Of a DNA stretch of 64,000 bases, positions 52,664 to 64,000 are shown piece by piece (position 1 is the stretch's first letter; every line of letters starts with the position of its first letter). The position numbers and the translations under genes were made by a program. The notes under the pieces are model-generated. The model ran no database searches. It worked only from the letters and a program-made list of their open reading frames with translations, and was not told the origin of the DNA. The DNA comes from Sipunculus nudus (lineage: Eukaryota > Annelida > Sipuncula > Golfingiida > Sipunculidae). The DNA lies in assembly GCA_026874595.1 (NCBI GenBank), contig CM049320.1:31218214-31282213 (forward strand). The letters run 5' to 3'.

Positions 52664-54009
52664 CCCATAAAAAAAAACAAAAAAAAGCAAGAAAGATATC
52701 CCAGAAAATAATAACTGTGAAATAATATATGCTGTCATTCTGTAAGACACTGATACACTGCTCAAGTCTAAATTAAAGTATTAACATGAAATTGTACCTG
52801 CAGTATCAGAAAATTACCTTCAGAAACTCAAGTTTAACAACCATCATTAAGGATAAAATAATCGCTGTGTGAGGTAGAGACAAGTGTATTAACACCTGAG
52901 GAAGCATTGAGATATTAGCTTTATGTATTTATAAACTAACAACACAAGCAGCAATTAGGAATAATATATATAGCTTACCTACTGATTCCACTGTACTTGC
53001 ATTTATGTATTACTATTTATAATGATACTGTTAATCCAAATCTTACTGTGTCACACTTGTTTAACACCCCCCTCCTGCCCCCAACTCTAATTTCTGTATG
53101 GAACCCATATATCACAGCAAAATATTAGACAGACTGATTTCACACATATCAACATAAAACGGCTTGCCTATAACCAGTATCAGAGGAATGGGTGCTACTT
53201 CTGTCACCTGCCGATCATTTGTTCACCCTGTAACCTACTGCAGCCATGAAGAGCAAGCAGATGCATCTTTTACATATAACATGCTATTACCTTCTATTAA
53301 ATGTAAAGAATACTGGTAAGCTGCTGACCTCAACTTTGCATGGTTTCCTTTAGTGTCCATCAAGGGCTGCGAGTGACAGGAAATGTTTATTATTAATACA
53401 AGATTAAACCTTGAGTGTGTCAAGCCTTGCATCAAAGATTTTCTTAGTGGGATCTTACTTTGTATCAATGTGCTGAGAGATCTAGTGCTAAACAGGAAGT
53501 AGATACTGTGTAGATTGTGTAAGGTGTTGTTTACAGGTATACTTGACAGGGTCCATACTTGTGCATGTGCATATATTCGACTAGCTACAGTACAGACAAC
53601 TAGAATTGTATGTGCAACTTTAAAATGAAAATTTGTTACATTTCAAGGAAACACCCTGTGTACACATTTCAAGCTAACAAAATATTACTTATTCCTTGAA
53701 GTCCTTCCAACAAAAACACCCATGTTTATGTAATTTGCCTTGTAACAAGAATTCTTGTCCAAAATGTTTGAACAGAGTACATTATATCCTCTTCACTACA
53801 TTTTCAACCTACCCGCTGGCGTATTTAGAAGCCCTAGTGCATTGTGGGTAGCAGATTTTGATGCCCACAAACCCTAACCAGCAGACTCTTACTCACAATT
53901 GTGAGTCAGCCTTATGATCAGTAGTCTGTAACCTCTCTAATATGGACACCTCTTAATTAACAGTATAATTCTAGGTCCGATTCATATCCACTGATGAGAG
54001 ATTCTAATG

Positions 54010-55547
54010 TACCGTATTTCCTTGAATACACGCCCGGGCGTTTATTTTTTTCAAACCCTACTTTGACCCTGCGTCTAAACAAGGCCGGCTTCTATTTAAG
54101 GCCGGCGTTTATTACAAAATACATTATCAGGCTCATCAGACAAACTAAAAAATAGAACAAGCCGAAGAAAAAAAAACCGCCGGTCACTACTTAGGGACAC
54201 AATTGAAAACATCGCCGGTACACGGATTATGTTTACGAAATTTCCTTAGATGTCATAGGGATATGGGACACGCGCAATCTCCACAATCACGCACCATAAT
54301 AAGAATAAACAGGAAGTCACAGCGGGAGCTTGCAGTTGTCGACAAGAATCGGTCCGCGTGGGCCTCTCGAAACCAGTTACCCAGGTGTTTCATGTGACTG
54401 TTCCATTTATTTTATGCCGCGTGTTGTTGGCAACATTGTTTCCCTCTGAACACCGGTAGCTCTTCCATGAACTATTCTCCGCGTACAACTGGTAACACTG
54501 GTTCCACCGAAATACGGGGGGTTGGTACTTATAACGGCACAGTGTAATTCATTTTCATGACACTTTCCTCCGTCAAATATTCAACTGATTCTGCTCGACA
54601 CAGCGTATTCAAACGCTTCTGACCTGGTTTATACTGAACCTGGGTGGCTCTTGCGTTAACTGTGCACCGTGGACAACTGGTAATATTGAAAAAAAAACGG
54701 GGCTGGTATTTATAACGGCACTGCCGAATTCGTTTTCATGGCACTTTCCGACTTTTAACTGATTCAGCTTGACACAGCGTATTGAAGGGTTTCCGACCTG
54801 GTATATACTGGTATGTGACATTTACTGTCGGAAATATTTCTGAAAATATTGTTGTGGACAAGAGTAAATATTATTTTTTTACTCTAAAGTTTAAGCGCAG
54901 TTCTGGTACCAGTGGGGACGCACTAAAAGCGCTTCAAAAATGAAAGCAAGGAGCGTAATTTGGCTTGACAAATTGTACCGCTTGACACCACCATTTGGTG
55001 TCTTCATGCTACACAAGAAATATGTGCAATACGTGTTTGAACAGTTCTGTTCAACCATCCGTGAGGTACAGACTTTCACCGTTCCAAGTTGTACCGTTTG
55101 TATCAGGCGGTATTATTTTTATCTAGCTTGACAGCAGTAATAGTGTAAGCTTCTCATTGCTGACGTGTTTGTGTAGCGTTTATTAGGATCGGTGATCGAC
55201 TTTAATCATAAAGGACGAATCGGGAACATTCGGCGTCCCTCATGGAAACATGCATTCATGTAAGATAAAAGAATGATTTACAGAAGAATTAAACATATTA
55301 TCAATACAACACAAACCGAAATTCATACAACAATCTATGGTCAATTTGACCGGTAAATGCACCAATTATAATGAAGGGATAAGACATCTGACGGCAAACA
55401 TGGAAAATACTCTTAAACCAGGCCTGTGAACAAAACCGGCGTCTATTAAAGGCCGGCGTTTATTTTTCTGAGACACTGTTTTACCCCGGCGACTAAACAA
55501 GGCAGGCGACTATTTAAGGCCCGGCGTCTGATCAAGGAAATACGGTA
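54010..55547. mobile_element. 1.54-kb terminal-inverted-repeat DNA transposon, apparently non-autonomous
   Basis: Left end TACCGTATTTCCTTGA and right end TCAAGGAAATACGGTA are exact inverse copies. Both ends are followed inward by GGCCGGCGTTTATT-type subterminal repeats. The interior is more GC- and CpG-rich than its surroundings and holds a diverged ~180-bp tandem duplication (54484-54640 and 54665-54812). Frames of 60-70 codons are present but no transposase was recognised. Confidence 0.85.
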
Positions 55548-55649
55548 TTTGCTTTTAATTTTGTGTACAAATGCACCAACGAGAAACATCTTCAGCACAA
55601 GAGGACAAGCTTATATACTTGTAACTGTGACTTAACATACCAAACAAAA

Positions 55650-55855
55650 ACATCACAGGCTCGGATCCAGGGGGTGGTTGGGTTTTGAGGGTCGAGGCCC
55701 CCCCCCCCCTCTCAACCACCAACCTCTTTTTGAAACCAATTTTAAACCATGACAGGTAAATTTCTCGGAATAATCACACAATGACACCTGTTGAACCCCC
55801 ACCCCACCCCCCACCCCCTCCCAACACAAATCCTGGATCCATGCCTGCATCTGGT
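55650..55855. repeat. Inverted-repeat element with GGATCCAGG ends
   Basis: Left GGCTCGGATCCAGG and right CCTGGATCCATGCC are inverse with one mismatch. The interior has C-rich runs. It lies about 100 bp right of the 1.54-kb transposon; a partial relative is at 13725. Confidence 0.6.
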
Positions 55856-56239
55856 TCAGATTCCTAACTTGAACTACACTCCACTGTGTCAGTCTTCTGT
55901 ATCCCTCAGAGTCAAACAGACCTGAGAATTTTATTCAACAGATTCTCTTAAACTATCAGGTGGTTAATTTTTCCATAACTATTTGTGAGCAAATTAACCT
56001 ATTTGAGACCATGTAATCCACAGCTTAGTGTTTACATTTTAATGCTATTTTCGGGTGATGGTTAAATATGGGATTTAATTTTACAATCCCATGACCCTTG
56101 TACTTACAATTACCTCCGGAGGATAAGTGCATATATCTGCTTGAAATGTGAACAAATGAAGCTCTGTTAAGCTAATAATTTTAAATACAGTCCAGCAGTG
56201 CAGTGTATTTGAATAATAAATGAAGCATATTCATGGAGT

Positions 56240-56440
56240 TTATGTCCTCGGCTTTCGCTTCTTATTGTCCCCCTTTTGCCTTCTCAATATGTTTAGTTTT
56301 TATTTTCCCCTGAAGATGTCTCCACATGTCAAAGTGCCTGTACTTTAGTTTTCAGTGTCCCCTGATGATGTCTCCACATATCATATTTTTTTTTTTGTTA
56401 ATTGGGAACAAGTGGGAAATTTTTTGTTTGTTTGGAGCAA
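56240..56440 (+). repeat. 'GGGGGACATTGATTTGG' repeat, 3' fragment
   Basis: Contains CTGAAGATGTCTCCACATGT and a second GATGTCTCCACATATC block, matching the tail of copies 2 and 4. Confidence 0.6.
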
Positions 56441-56971
56441 GTGATAATACAATTAATGTCAAAAACCTTGGTGATTCTCTCTGAATTTAAATAAAAAAAT
56501 TCATTCACCAAATTAGGTATGTGTGGTTTTTTTTGCATGTACAAGGATCTGAGTTGTGTTTAAAAATGGCAGTGCACAGTAGTCATTGCACCGAGTTAAG
56601 GTACCTAAAGAATAATCTTCAAAAACCTTCCTTATGCACAAACTATAGTGGTAACAAAAATTGTAAGAAATAGCCATGAATCATGCTCTGTTATATATCA
56701 TATGAACAAAGTATGAAGTGTATTCCTGTTAAATATAATATTATTTGAACAGAACTCCTTGCAAAATGAATATACAGCAGTACCTCAACCACCCATAGAG
56801 TTTGGGGAACATAAATATTTGATAGCATTATTGATTTTTATGAATATGCAGGGTGTACCATTTTCAATACTTGTAAGTATACAGAGGGACATTTTTTTTT
56901 CTCATTTGAAATTTTTTAAAAAATTTCAGAAAAAAAATACAGAAATAAGAGGTTTATACTGTAATATATAA

Positions 56972-57010
<39 letters not shown>

Positions 57011-57066
57011 TATATATATAAAATATATATATATATAATATATATATATACATACATACATAAATA
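56972..57066 (+). repeat. Interrupted (TA)n and CATA microsatellite
   Basis: TA runs broken by AAA triplets, followed by CATA units. Confidence 0.93.
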
Positions 57067-58989
57067 CATACAACAGATGTAAAAGAGGTAATCATATAAA
57101 ACTCCTACTGTCAGTTATTTTGTTCAAAATATTTGTTCTTCTGGACCTGAAACAATGTTTGACACACCCACATTAAAAACGTGTTCACAAGCACTGCTTT
57201 GATGCAAATACAGACTTTTTACCTCACAACTGAATTCGGTATCGAAACTACCTCATGAAGTGGTTTCAGTGACACACATAAAAACACATATGAATAAGGC
57301 TGTAATGTAAATAGAACAAGGGTTTGGAGCAGTAAAACAGTATTTGACAACAAGTTATGTGAATACAGGTATAGTTTCAACTCAGCTTTTCTACCTAGAG
57401 AATGATGAACTGACAAACTGTGTCAGTGTGATACCCTGTGTCCATGTATAAGTTAATGTGACCTATATTATAACCTTCCATGCCAATAATTCCTGAGAAT
57501 CTGACTACACTTAAAATATGTCATTTATGTAAAATATAATAAAATTACACAGTCCCTCCCACTTCCCCAGACTACTAGTGACACTGTGGACTTATTTACC
57601 CAGGACAATACTTTCAAGGAATCTCTCATATATTCTTTCAAAGAAATCTCAGTATTATATTTTCTGCTCATAGCTCCATTTTCTGTTGTTCATTGGAAAC
57701 TGTGACTTTAAGGAGACCATATTTTCCATTACACTGGACATTAAGTTAATAATGTAATTTTAATCCATCACAGACAGACTTTTTAAAGATGATGAGGTTC
57801 AGATGTAAACTGCTACAACTAATGGTACAGTTTATAGCTTCAGCTTAATGTTTACATAAAAAAACTTCATCTGTATTATTTAAATCAGGGAATTTCTGCT
57901 TTTTCAAGCATGCATTATGGAGCTGATAAGCAACGTAGATATAAGTATAATATTCATTTGCAGCGTGCAGTTTAAGTATATTATACTGGAAGTCAGACCC
58001 CTGTTGCATAAAGCACTTTTGGCCAGAAAATTATTACCAATCATCTTATAAATCTGGTTGGGTCAGCAAAGATATCTGTGCTTCATTCAAAGGAATACAA
58101 AATATGGCACAAAAAGGATTACATCTATATAACACTAATATACTAAAATGAAAGAATGAAATCTACAAACATATATGATTAGTGGTGGATGAGTTGTACA
58201 ATGATGTCTAGTCATTTAACGGGAAATCACAAATGGGTTCTGCCAGACTGATTTCTAGGACTGTAACTATATATTACCTTGTGTTACAGCCTTACTGATT
58301 ATATATTGATAACTGACTTGACACAAATTCATTTAGGCCAATCCAAAGGTACTATAGTACTGGTACTGATAAGTAGATCTGTTACAATACACTGAATGTT
58401 GTACCATTGCACTATTCATCTAGCCAACTTTAAATCGATGTTCTATAATCCTTCCCACTACCCCTGCCCACCTGATTTTTCGCGATTATCTCCACGCAAG
58501 ACAAACTTTCCCAATAAAATCTGTATTTGCAGAAAGAAGAAAATATGTAATTTTTGGTACCCTACCTGCTTATGATATAAATTTAATTTACTTTACAGCC
58601 TGGTTGACATGTCTTATATATATCCATGGTTCATGGCGTCCCTGCCAAGTGACCATTGTTTATCCTCGATGGCTATTGATATTAAGTAATGTGACATAAC
58701 AGTGAAGCAAGCGCAGGAGGAGAATACAAGTCTCCCTGTAAACAGGGGTTGGCAGCTCTTGGTAACTGGTCCCGTCAACATGGGTACCACTTTTTTGGTA
58801 AGTTTATTATGATGTCATCACTGTTCTCTGGCATTTACATTTCGCAAATGTCACTAAAGTATACCCCTGTTTCTCCTAATATGGTTTCAATGTTTTACAG
58901 GAAAATGACCAGGTAAACTAATATTTCCAAAATAGTTCATTACAAATTTTCCTCTAGCTGTCCTGGGGGCAAAATGTTTGGCGTTCTTT

Positions 58990-59050
58990 GACTTAAAAAT
59001 AAATTATCACAAAAAAAAACAGGAGGACAGCAGTGGTGAAAGTACTATAG
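58990..59050 (+). repeat. Fragment of the 542-bp MITE family (3' end)
   Basis: AACAGGAGGACAGCAGTGGT and GAAAGTACTATA resemble the last ~50 bp of the elements at 19232 and 22966. Confidence 0.5.
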
Positions 59051-59769
59051 AAGTAAATTAATTATTGGATAATATTTGTGTAGCATAAAACTGGTTATAT
59101 CCATGTGCCATTTAATCTGTTAAATCGATAATTGGTCATTTTTTTCTTCATTATAGATTAAATCGATTGCATTTTTGCATAATCAATCACAAACATTTAT
59201 GTATGAACATCAAAGAAGCCATATTATCCTGATTAAATATTCTTATTCTGTCAGAGATCTAAGAAAGACGGCGCACAAAACAGCAAACAGCATTAAAACA
59301 TAACTATATTCAATGAATAAGTGAACCACCTGGCCATTATCTTGACAAGTTAAAACTAAATTTACTCAGTCAATATTTTTGGTATATTTCTATACAGCAT
59401 ATTTCCCCAATTATGTTTGATAAGACATTGAATAATCAATTAATAATTGATCATTCTTCGTTTTCTTTTTTTCAATCAATCTGATTTTGCAACTGATCTT
59501 AACACTGTATATAAATATTTTTTTTTTAATAAGGAAGAGGCCCATGGCCTGCAGGTGGCGCTGTCTACTAAATGAGGATGAATACAGCCATAGTATGTCT
59601 CGATTACTGCTCTTATATGCACAGATCCCACTGGGGACTCCAACTAAATAACCTGAAAGCTACATTGTAAGCCTTTATTTAACAATATATAAACCAAGCT
59701 GAAACAGATCAATAAACTGATGAAGAAAACTGTTGTCATGATAGCCCCATGTACTGTCATGACATAATT

Positions 59770-59789
59770 GGGGGGGGGGGGGGGGGGGG
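59770..59789 (+). repeat. Poly-G run, 20 bp
   Basis: Twenty consecutive G. The Gly-rich open frame over it is an artefact. Confidence 0.97.
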
Positions 59790-60624
59790 TTATCACAGGA
59801 TTTTTTCACTATTATCACCCTATTTCACCAATAAAACCCTATTTCACCAATACCACATATTGTGGATTGTCTTAGTCTCTGGATTGTCTCAGGTGTATCC
59901 TTTAGTAAATGTTCTGGTCAAGGTAGCATTTTGTAGTTTTAATGGAGTTATAAATGCAATTGAAGTACTAATTCAATATTTGATATCACAGTAAATATAT
60001 TGACCATTACATACCACCAGCTGGAGCATGACAGTTACTAGGTCGTACAATGTACAGACACACCATTACAAATGCTATCTTAGCTGGCACATTTTTATAC
60101 TCATGGTGTCCTTGCCGATTGTGCTTTGTGACATGTATGCAAAACTGTTTGTCAGTATTTGTATATCAACCTTTTGTCAAATATGCTTTGATTCCAACTT
60201 AGCAATACAAGCAAGACTAATAGGTCTCCAAGTAAATTACTATATCCTGGATAAATTGTTACACATCTTGATTGGCGCATTTTTAGCAGCCCTTCACAGA
60301 GCTAGCCTGTTGTGTTCCTGCTAATATTATGGCAATATGTTGTGCACAGAACAGCTCTTGCAACATGCCATTTTTTTAATACCCAATTCCTACCCTTTTC
60401 TTGCCCATAGTTGGTTATCAGAGCAGTCTTGGTTGCCATAGCAACTGAATACATGGTTAGCAGTTGCCGTGACAACCAATTATGATAATTGTTGCTATAT
60501 CAACCATGCACACTGCCTCTGGGTGCAGTTCCTGCTGGGGCCGCCAGGGATCTCCAGCAACAGCACCCTGGGCCGTTTCCATAGCGCCCTTCCCTTCTGC
60601 CATGGATACAGCTTGTAACCACGG

Positions 60625-60730
60625 CTACCTGGCCTGGTTAAACCCTGGTGAACCATCCGGCCCCTTTGGCTGGCGGAATACGTTGTTTGTTAGCTTCATT
60701 TCTTCCAATTGTTTCAGAAATCGAGGTGGT
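60625..60730 (-). CDS. SZRD1: SZRD1 last coding exon
   Basis: Minus acceptor GTGTTGCAG, entering in phase 2. Encodes PPRFLKQLEEMKLTNNVFRQ, then PKGPDGSPGFNQAR and TAG (plus 60625-60627). Confidence 0.93.
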
Positions 60731-63455
60731 CTGCAACACAGATTAAAGTGTTTTCTTTACTCCTGAAAAATATAAACATACCTGAGAACTTGAATATTAA
60801 GTCTCTCAACTTGCCACATTCTCCTTATACAGGGGTTATACACTGCAGTTGTCCCAGGTCTCCTTTGGTGTAACTGCTGTAACTGTCAAGGTTCTCTGGG
60901 TCTGGGCACCAGGGTGCACACAGAGCATAGAATTGTAATGAGAAAGTGGTACTGCATTGTGAATCCAGCCCTCAGTTTGAAGATGCGACACCTGTGCTCT
61001 TTGGTTTGATTACACTAGGACACAAGCTCTTGCTGGTCCAATTCTTAGCCATATGCCAGAACGGGTGTTATCAGACCAGTGAGAGTGGATGTTGCATGTT
61101 TTTCATTTGAGCTGGATGCAAAATGAATTAAGCTAGATGCAAAATGCAATACTTTACTCTCACAGTGTATAACCGCTGTATGAGGAGCATACACTTGTCA
61201 GCATTTGGGAAAAAGGAGCACTACTGAACCAAACATGGACCTTGCAAAAGACAAACAATTTTAAGCTCAATTATATATCTTCAAAATAATAAAAAATAAA
61301 GGCAAATGTAACTAGAAATTTCTGGAATCAGACATGCGATGGCACCCCAAGAGAGTGGGCATACCTAATTTTAATAGGCCCCCTTCTTCTGAAGCAGATA
61401 TTGATACTTTACAAGGTCATAACCTTCAAGGTCATCAGGGTGAACATCAACAAATGTTTACCTTCCTTAGATCTTGGTAGGAACTTTTGTTTGTCAAATT
61501 TTAGGTTAAAACGTAACTTCCTAAGTTCATCTTTATCTTGCACTTTACTGGCAGCTGATTTGATCTGAAGATAAACAGGATTTGTAATAACCCTTTTCCG
61601 CCTGTGCCAGACAGGCAAACACATGCACGGAAAGGCATTTTCATTTTGTACCAATCCGCTGGAAAGGTGAACACCCAGATGTTTTCCACATTATAGTAGC
61701 TAATAAGCAGCACCACACATGACAAAAGAATTCAATATTTTCCAGGTGGTACACTGACTCCCTATATTTCCTATATCTTGCTAAAAAATGGTTTATAATT
61801 TCTTATACTTTCCAGCATTTCCCCTCATCTCCTTTATTTTCCTAGTTTATTTCATTTTCATTTTGCATGCATGGGTGCATGTAGGATGACATGCAAGATT
61901 ACAAAATCAGGTTTACACTGAAAGTTTGATATGATGGTAGTATGCATCTTTATATCATTAGGGGAAAGGCAAATTCTTCTGTGAAAGGCAAACCGTATTA
62001 ATGCATTTCCTTTGCAAAGGTGAAAACTACAACGTATTATGATCCCTGATAAAGGTCAAGGGCATTGGTTTTCAAAATTTTCCAAAATTTTACTGAGATC
62101 TTTCATTTCAATTTTCAGAGCAATGCATTCACCCACTTGAGAAATATAATAATTTGTGTGTTTATCACAGGATAATTTTTGCTCCTCTCACTCATATATA
62201 TGCACGTCCAATTTGAAAAAGACCAAGTGAAACGTTTTTCGAGGTATCTCATAATATTTCTCTCTCTGCGGCAATGGCAGTGATGGGACCATGCTTGAAC
62301 TCCAGTTTCCCAACCTTCCAGACAAAAATAACCAAACAACGTTACAAAAATACTGAAAATATTAAACAATCTCTAGTAAACTACCTGCTACAGTAATTAA
62401 GGTAAAATTATCTGAAACTATGGATTCCCAAATGAAATGTAAAAGGAAAAGGATTTTTATTAATTACTGACAGTTTGCACACAAGGTCGAACAGGGTCAA
62501 ACCTATACCACTACACAACACTTAAGATACGAATATGTGACTCTTACTTTGTGCTTACTTTTCAGTGGTAACGCTGGTAACATTGGTTGCCGTGGTGGCG
62601 GTTGTTTCTGCAGGTTCTTCATCGTACTTAGCTGAGCCCAGAATTCGTAGTCTGGCTTCTGCGTATTCAGCTTCCCTCTGTTCCAATGATTTCACTGGTT
62701 TCTTCATGGCCCTGGTAATGAAGGTATAAACTATAATGTATGATCTATGTATAATGTATAATTAATATATATATTCAGGGCCAATAGTTAGCTTTCTCAT
62801 TCACTATGACTGGTTACAATTGCACGCCGATAATTACAGCATGTTGTGAAAAGGTCACTCTGATTTTATTATTCATGTCCCGCTCCATCAGGTGTCTTTT
62901 AGCATAGTTCCCAACCTGCCATGCGCCAGGTCTGTTTATCTCAGCAATACAGGCACACAGTTAGCAGTGTATTTTTCAAGATGGAATGCGGGCCGGCAAG
63001 AGATATGCCCTCAGTAAATAGTTTTAGCAGTTTCACAGGAGTCCCTGCACATACAGCTTACCGAAAAACCTGCGGGTCCCCCGCGCTATTATGGCCAACT
63101 GCTCTCTTCAACAGTTCCAGTGATAATTAGCGCAGATTACAAATCTAAAGTGTTTTCCATGGCAGATATCCAAGGCTTTTCAAGGCCTTAAAAATGCAAA
63201 ATAAAAAAATAAAGACTTTTAAGGATCCACATGAACCCTGTATTAAATCTTGATGGAGCCATTCATGACCAGCATTGACATGTCAATGATACTCTTCAAT
63301 CTTAATAGAATTTTTAAATCACTTACTCCTTTTTGGCCAGATCACTTGGTGATGGTAAACTGTTGGGCTGTCTCTTCAGGATTTTCACCGTGGGCTGGTA
63401 CTGCGTCCCAATGGTTTCATCACGCAGCTTCGGTGGCGCCCCCTCATTCACCCGT
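60625..63455 (-). CDS. SZRD1: SUZ RNA-binding domain-containing protein 1, 3' part (three exons)
   Basis: Exons in reading order are 63455-63327, 62711-62559 and 60730-60625, with GT-AG borders and matching phases (2, 2). The product contains the SUZ segment TVKILKRQPNS, the strongly conserved [20 protein letters not shown], and the SUZ-C-like end NNVFRQPKGPDGSPGFNQAR, then a stop. Vertebrate SZRD1 has [20 protein letters not shown] and RQPLGPDGSQGF at the same places. SUZ and SUZ-C domains are linked with RNA binding and ribonucleoprotein localisation. A Thr/Ala-rich insert (about ETTATTATNVTSVTTE) follows the conserved ILGSA block. The first exons lie right of the window. Confidence 0.93.
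60821..61187. mobile_element. 367-bp MITE with 25-bp terminal inverted repeats
   Basis: Left CTCCTTATACAGGGGTTATA is matched inverted by the right end TATAACCGCTGTATGAGGAG. The arms run on to 25 bp with two mismatches. It lies in the last SZRD1 intron; older relatives are at 9885 and 30530. Confidence 0.8.
61560..61930 (-). repeat. Dispersed repeat, copy B (inverse of 2935-3370)
   Basis: The reverse complement follows 2935-3370 block by block, including GGTGTTCACCTTTCCAG and CCGTGCATGTGTTTGCCTG. Confidence 0.6.
62559..62711 (-). CDS. SZRD1: SZRD1 middle exon
   Basis: Acceptor ATTACCAG, donor GTAAGC, phase 2 on both sides. Encodes [19 protein letters not shown] and the Thr/Ala-rich stretch. 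Reading through the donor meets a TAA at once, so splicing is needed to reach the conserved C-terminus. Confidence 0.93.
63327..63455 (-). CDS. SZRD1: SZRD1 upstream exon
   Basis: Acceptor TTGTTTTAG, donor GTAAGT. Encodes RVNEGAPPKLRDETIGTQYQ, PTVKILKRQPNSLPSPSD and LAKKE, matching the SUZ core of SZRD1. Confidence 0.92.
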
Positions 63456-63659
63456 CTAAAACAAAAGGACATACATCAAATGTGTCATAAGGGTATTCCT
63501 CTACATCAAGGCCTGCTGATAGACTTTAGCTCAATTCAATTTGGTAAATTCCAATTCATTTCCTATTCAATGTGTTGGAAAAAAATACATGACATTTTAT
63601 AAGATTGTGTGCTACAGGGATGGGTTGAATTGCCTCTGCCCGGAGGGTTTGCAATCATT

Positions 63660-63930
63660 CTGGTTTGTGGGTGTGTGACTGTATGTGTTTGTGTATGTGT
63701 TTGAACACATGACTCATGCAATCTTGAACATAATCTGATGAAATATCCAGGGCTTTCAGGAAAGGACCAAAAAGAATTTATTAGGTATTGGTGTAGATCC
63801 AACATCTTCTCAGGATTCTGTAGCGCAATCAAGGAATATTAAAAAATGTATGGTCACTTCTGCACAAATGAACCTGGGGTTATGGGTCAAAATTAAGTGA
63901 ATGCACAGACATTCTGAACCTCATGCGCAA
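63660..63930 (+). repeat. Dispersed repeat related to 8800-9070
   Basis: Starts with a GT-rich microsatellite (63661-63705), then blocks shared with 8800-9070, such as TTTCAGGAAAGGA and CAAGGAATATTAAAAAATGTA. Confidence 0.5.
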
Positions 63931-64000
63931 TGCATTGCAGCCTGGTCATCTGTTCAGGTCACAGTCAAGTGCACAGCACCTCAGAGTGACTGTGTCCAGT

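Larger units (their letters stand above)
47954..60624. other. Tail-to-tail region between NOP2 and SZRD1, no coding exon recognised
   Basis: The first ~0.5 kb is probably the NOP2 3' UTR, and an unknown part of the right side is probably the SZRD1 3' UTR. Between them are listed repeats and unremarkable AT-rich DNA. I found no spliced coding exon; the open frames are short and without family resemblance. Confidence 0.55.

Noticed and set aside
54203-55131. 60-70-codon frames inside the 1.54-kb transposon as a transposase
   Set aside because: They are short, in different frames and strands, and show no recognisable domain or catalytic motif.
60482-60766. 94-codon plus-strand frame
   Set aside because: It lies antisense over the last coding exon of SZRD1, whose minus-strand reading is conserved.

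Overview
The window is nuclear DNA from an intron-rich, AT-rich animal genome. The gene set (nucleolar NOP2, ciliary CYB5D1, RNA-linked SZRD1) and the dispersed repeats, such as (GTCC)n-headed elements, tRNA-derived SINEs and small terminal-inverted-repeat elements, suggest a lophotrochozoan, most likely a mollusc and perhaps a bivalve. That placement is an inference. No single-exon open frame looks like a real gene. All coding sequence found is spliced, and every intron in the models is GT-AG with matching phases.

Layout, left to right. (1) 1-12079 (+): the last six exons of a protein-coding gene whose start lies left of the window. They join into 320 residues plus a stop, and I do not recognise the family. 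(2) 12080-18205: probable 3' UTR of gene 1, then intergenic DNA full of repeats, including a decayed LINE reverse-transcriptase fragment at 16533-17480 (-). (3) 18206-23851 (-): complete CYB5D1 (cytochrome b5 domain-containing 1), 4 coding exons, 215 aa. Two 542-bp copies of one small DNA transposon and a tRNA-derived SINE sit in its introns. (4) 23852-24581: a ~730-bp head-to-head interval, probably a bidirectional promoter, with an X-box-like site, an E-box, two ETS-like sites and a fresh 96-bp hairpin transposon. (5) 24582-47953 (+): complete NOP2 (rRNA cytosine-C5 methyltransferase), 17 coding exons, 715 aa. Its introns hold several dispersed repeats and a five-copy array of ~836 bp. (6) 47954-60624: no recognisable coding exon. 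It holds a 32-bp minisatellite, a 1.5-kb terminal-inverted-repeat element and other repeats, and may include a long 3' UTR of the last gene. (7) 60625-63455 (-): the last three coding exons of SZRD1 (SUZ RNA-binding domain-containing 1); its start lies right of the window.

The genes have no obvious common pathway. NOP2 acts in ribosome biogenesis, CYB5D1 in the ciliary axoneme and SZRD1 is a probable RNA-associated protein. The most unusual features are the SINE-derived tandem array with a dimeric higher-order pattern, the hairpin elements on both sides of NOP2 exon 1, and the unrecognised first gene. I found no clear new multi-gene system.
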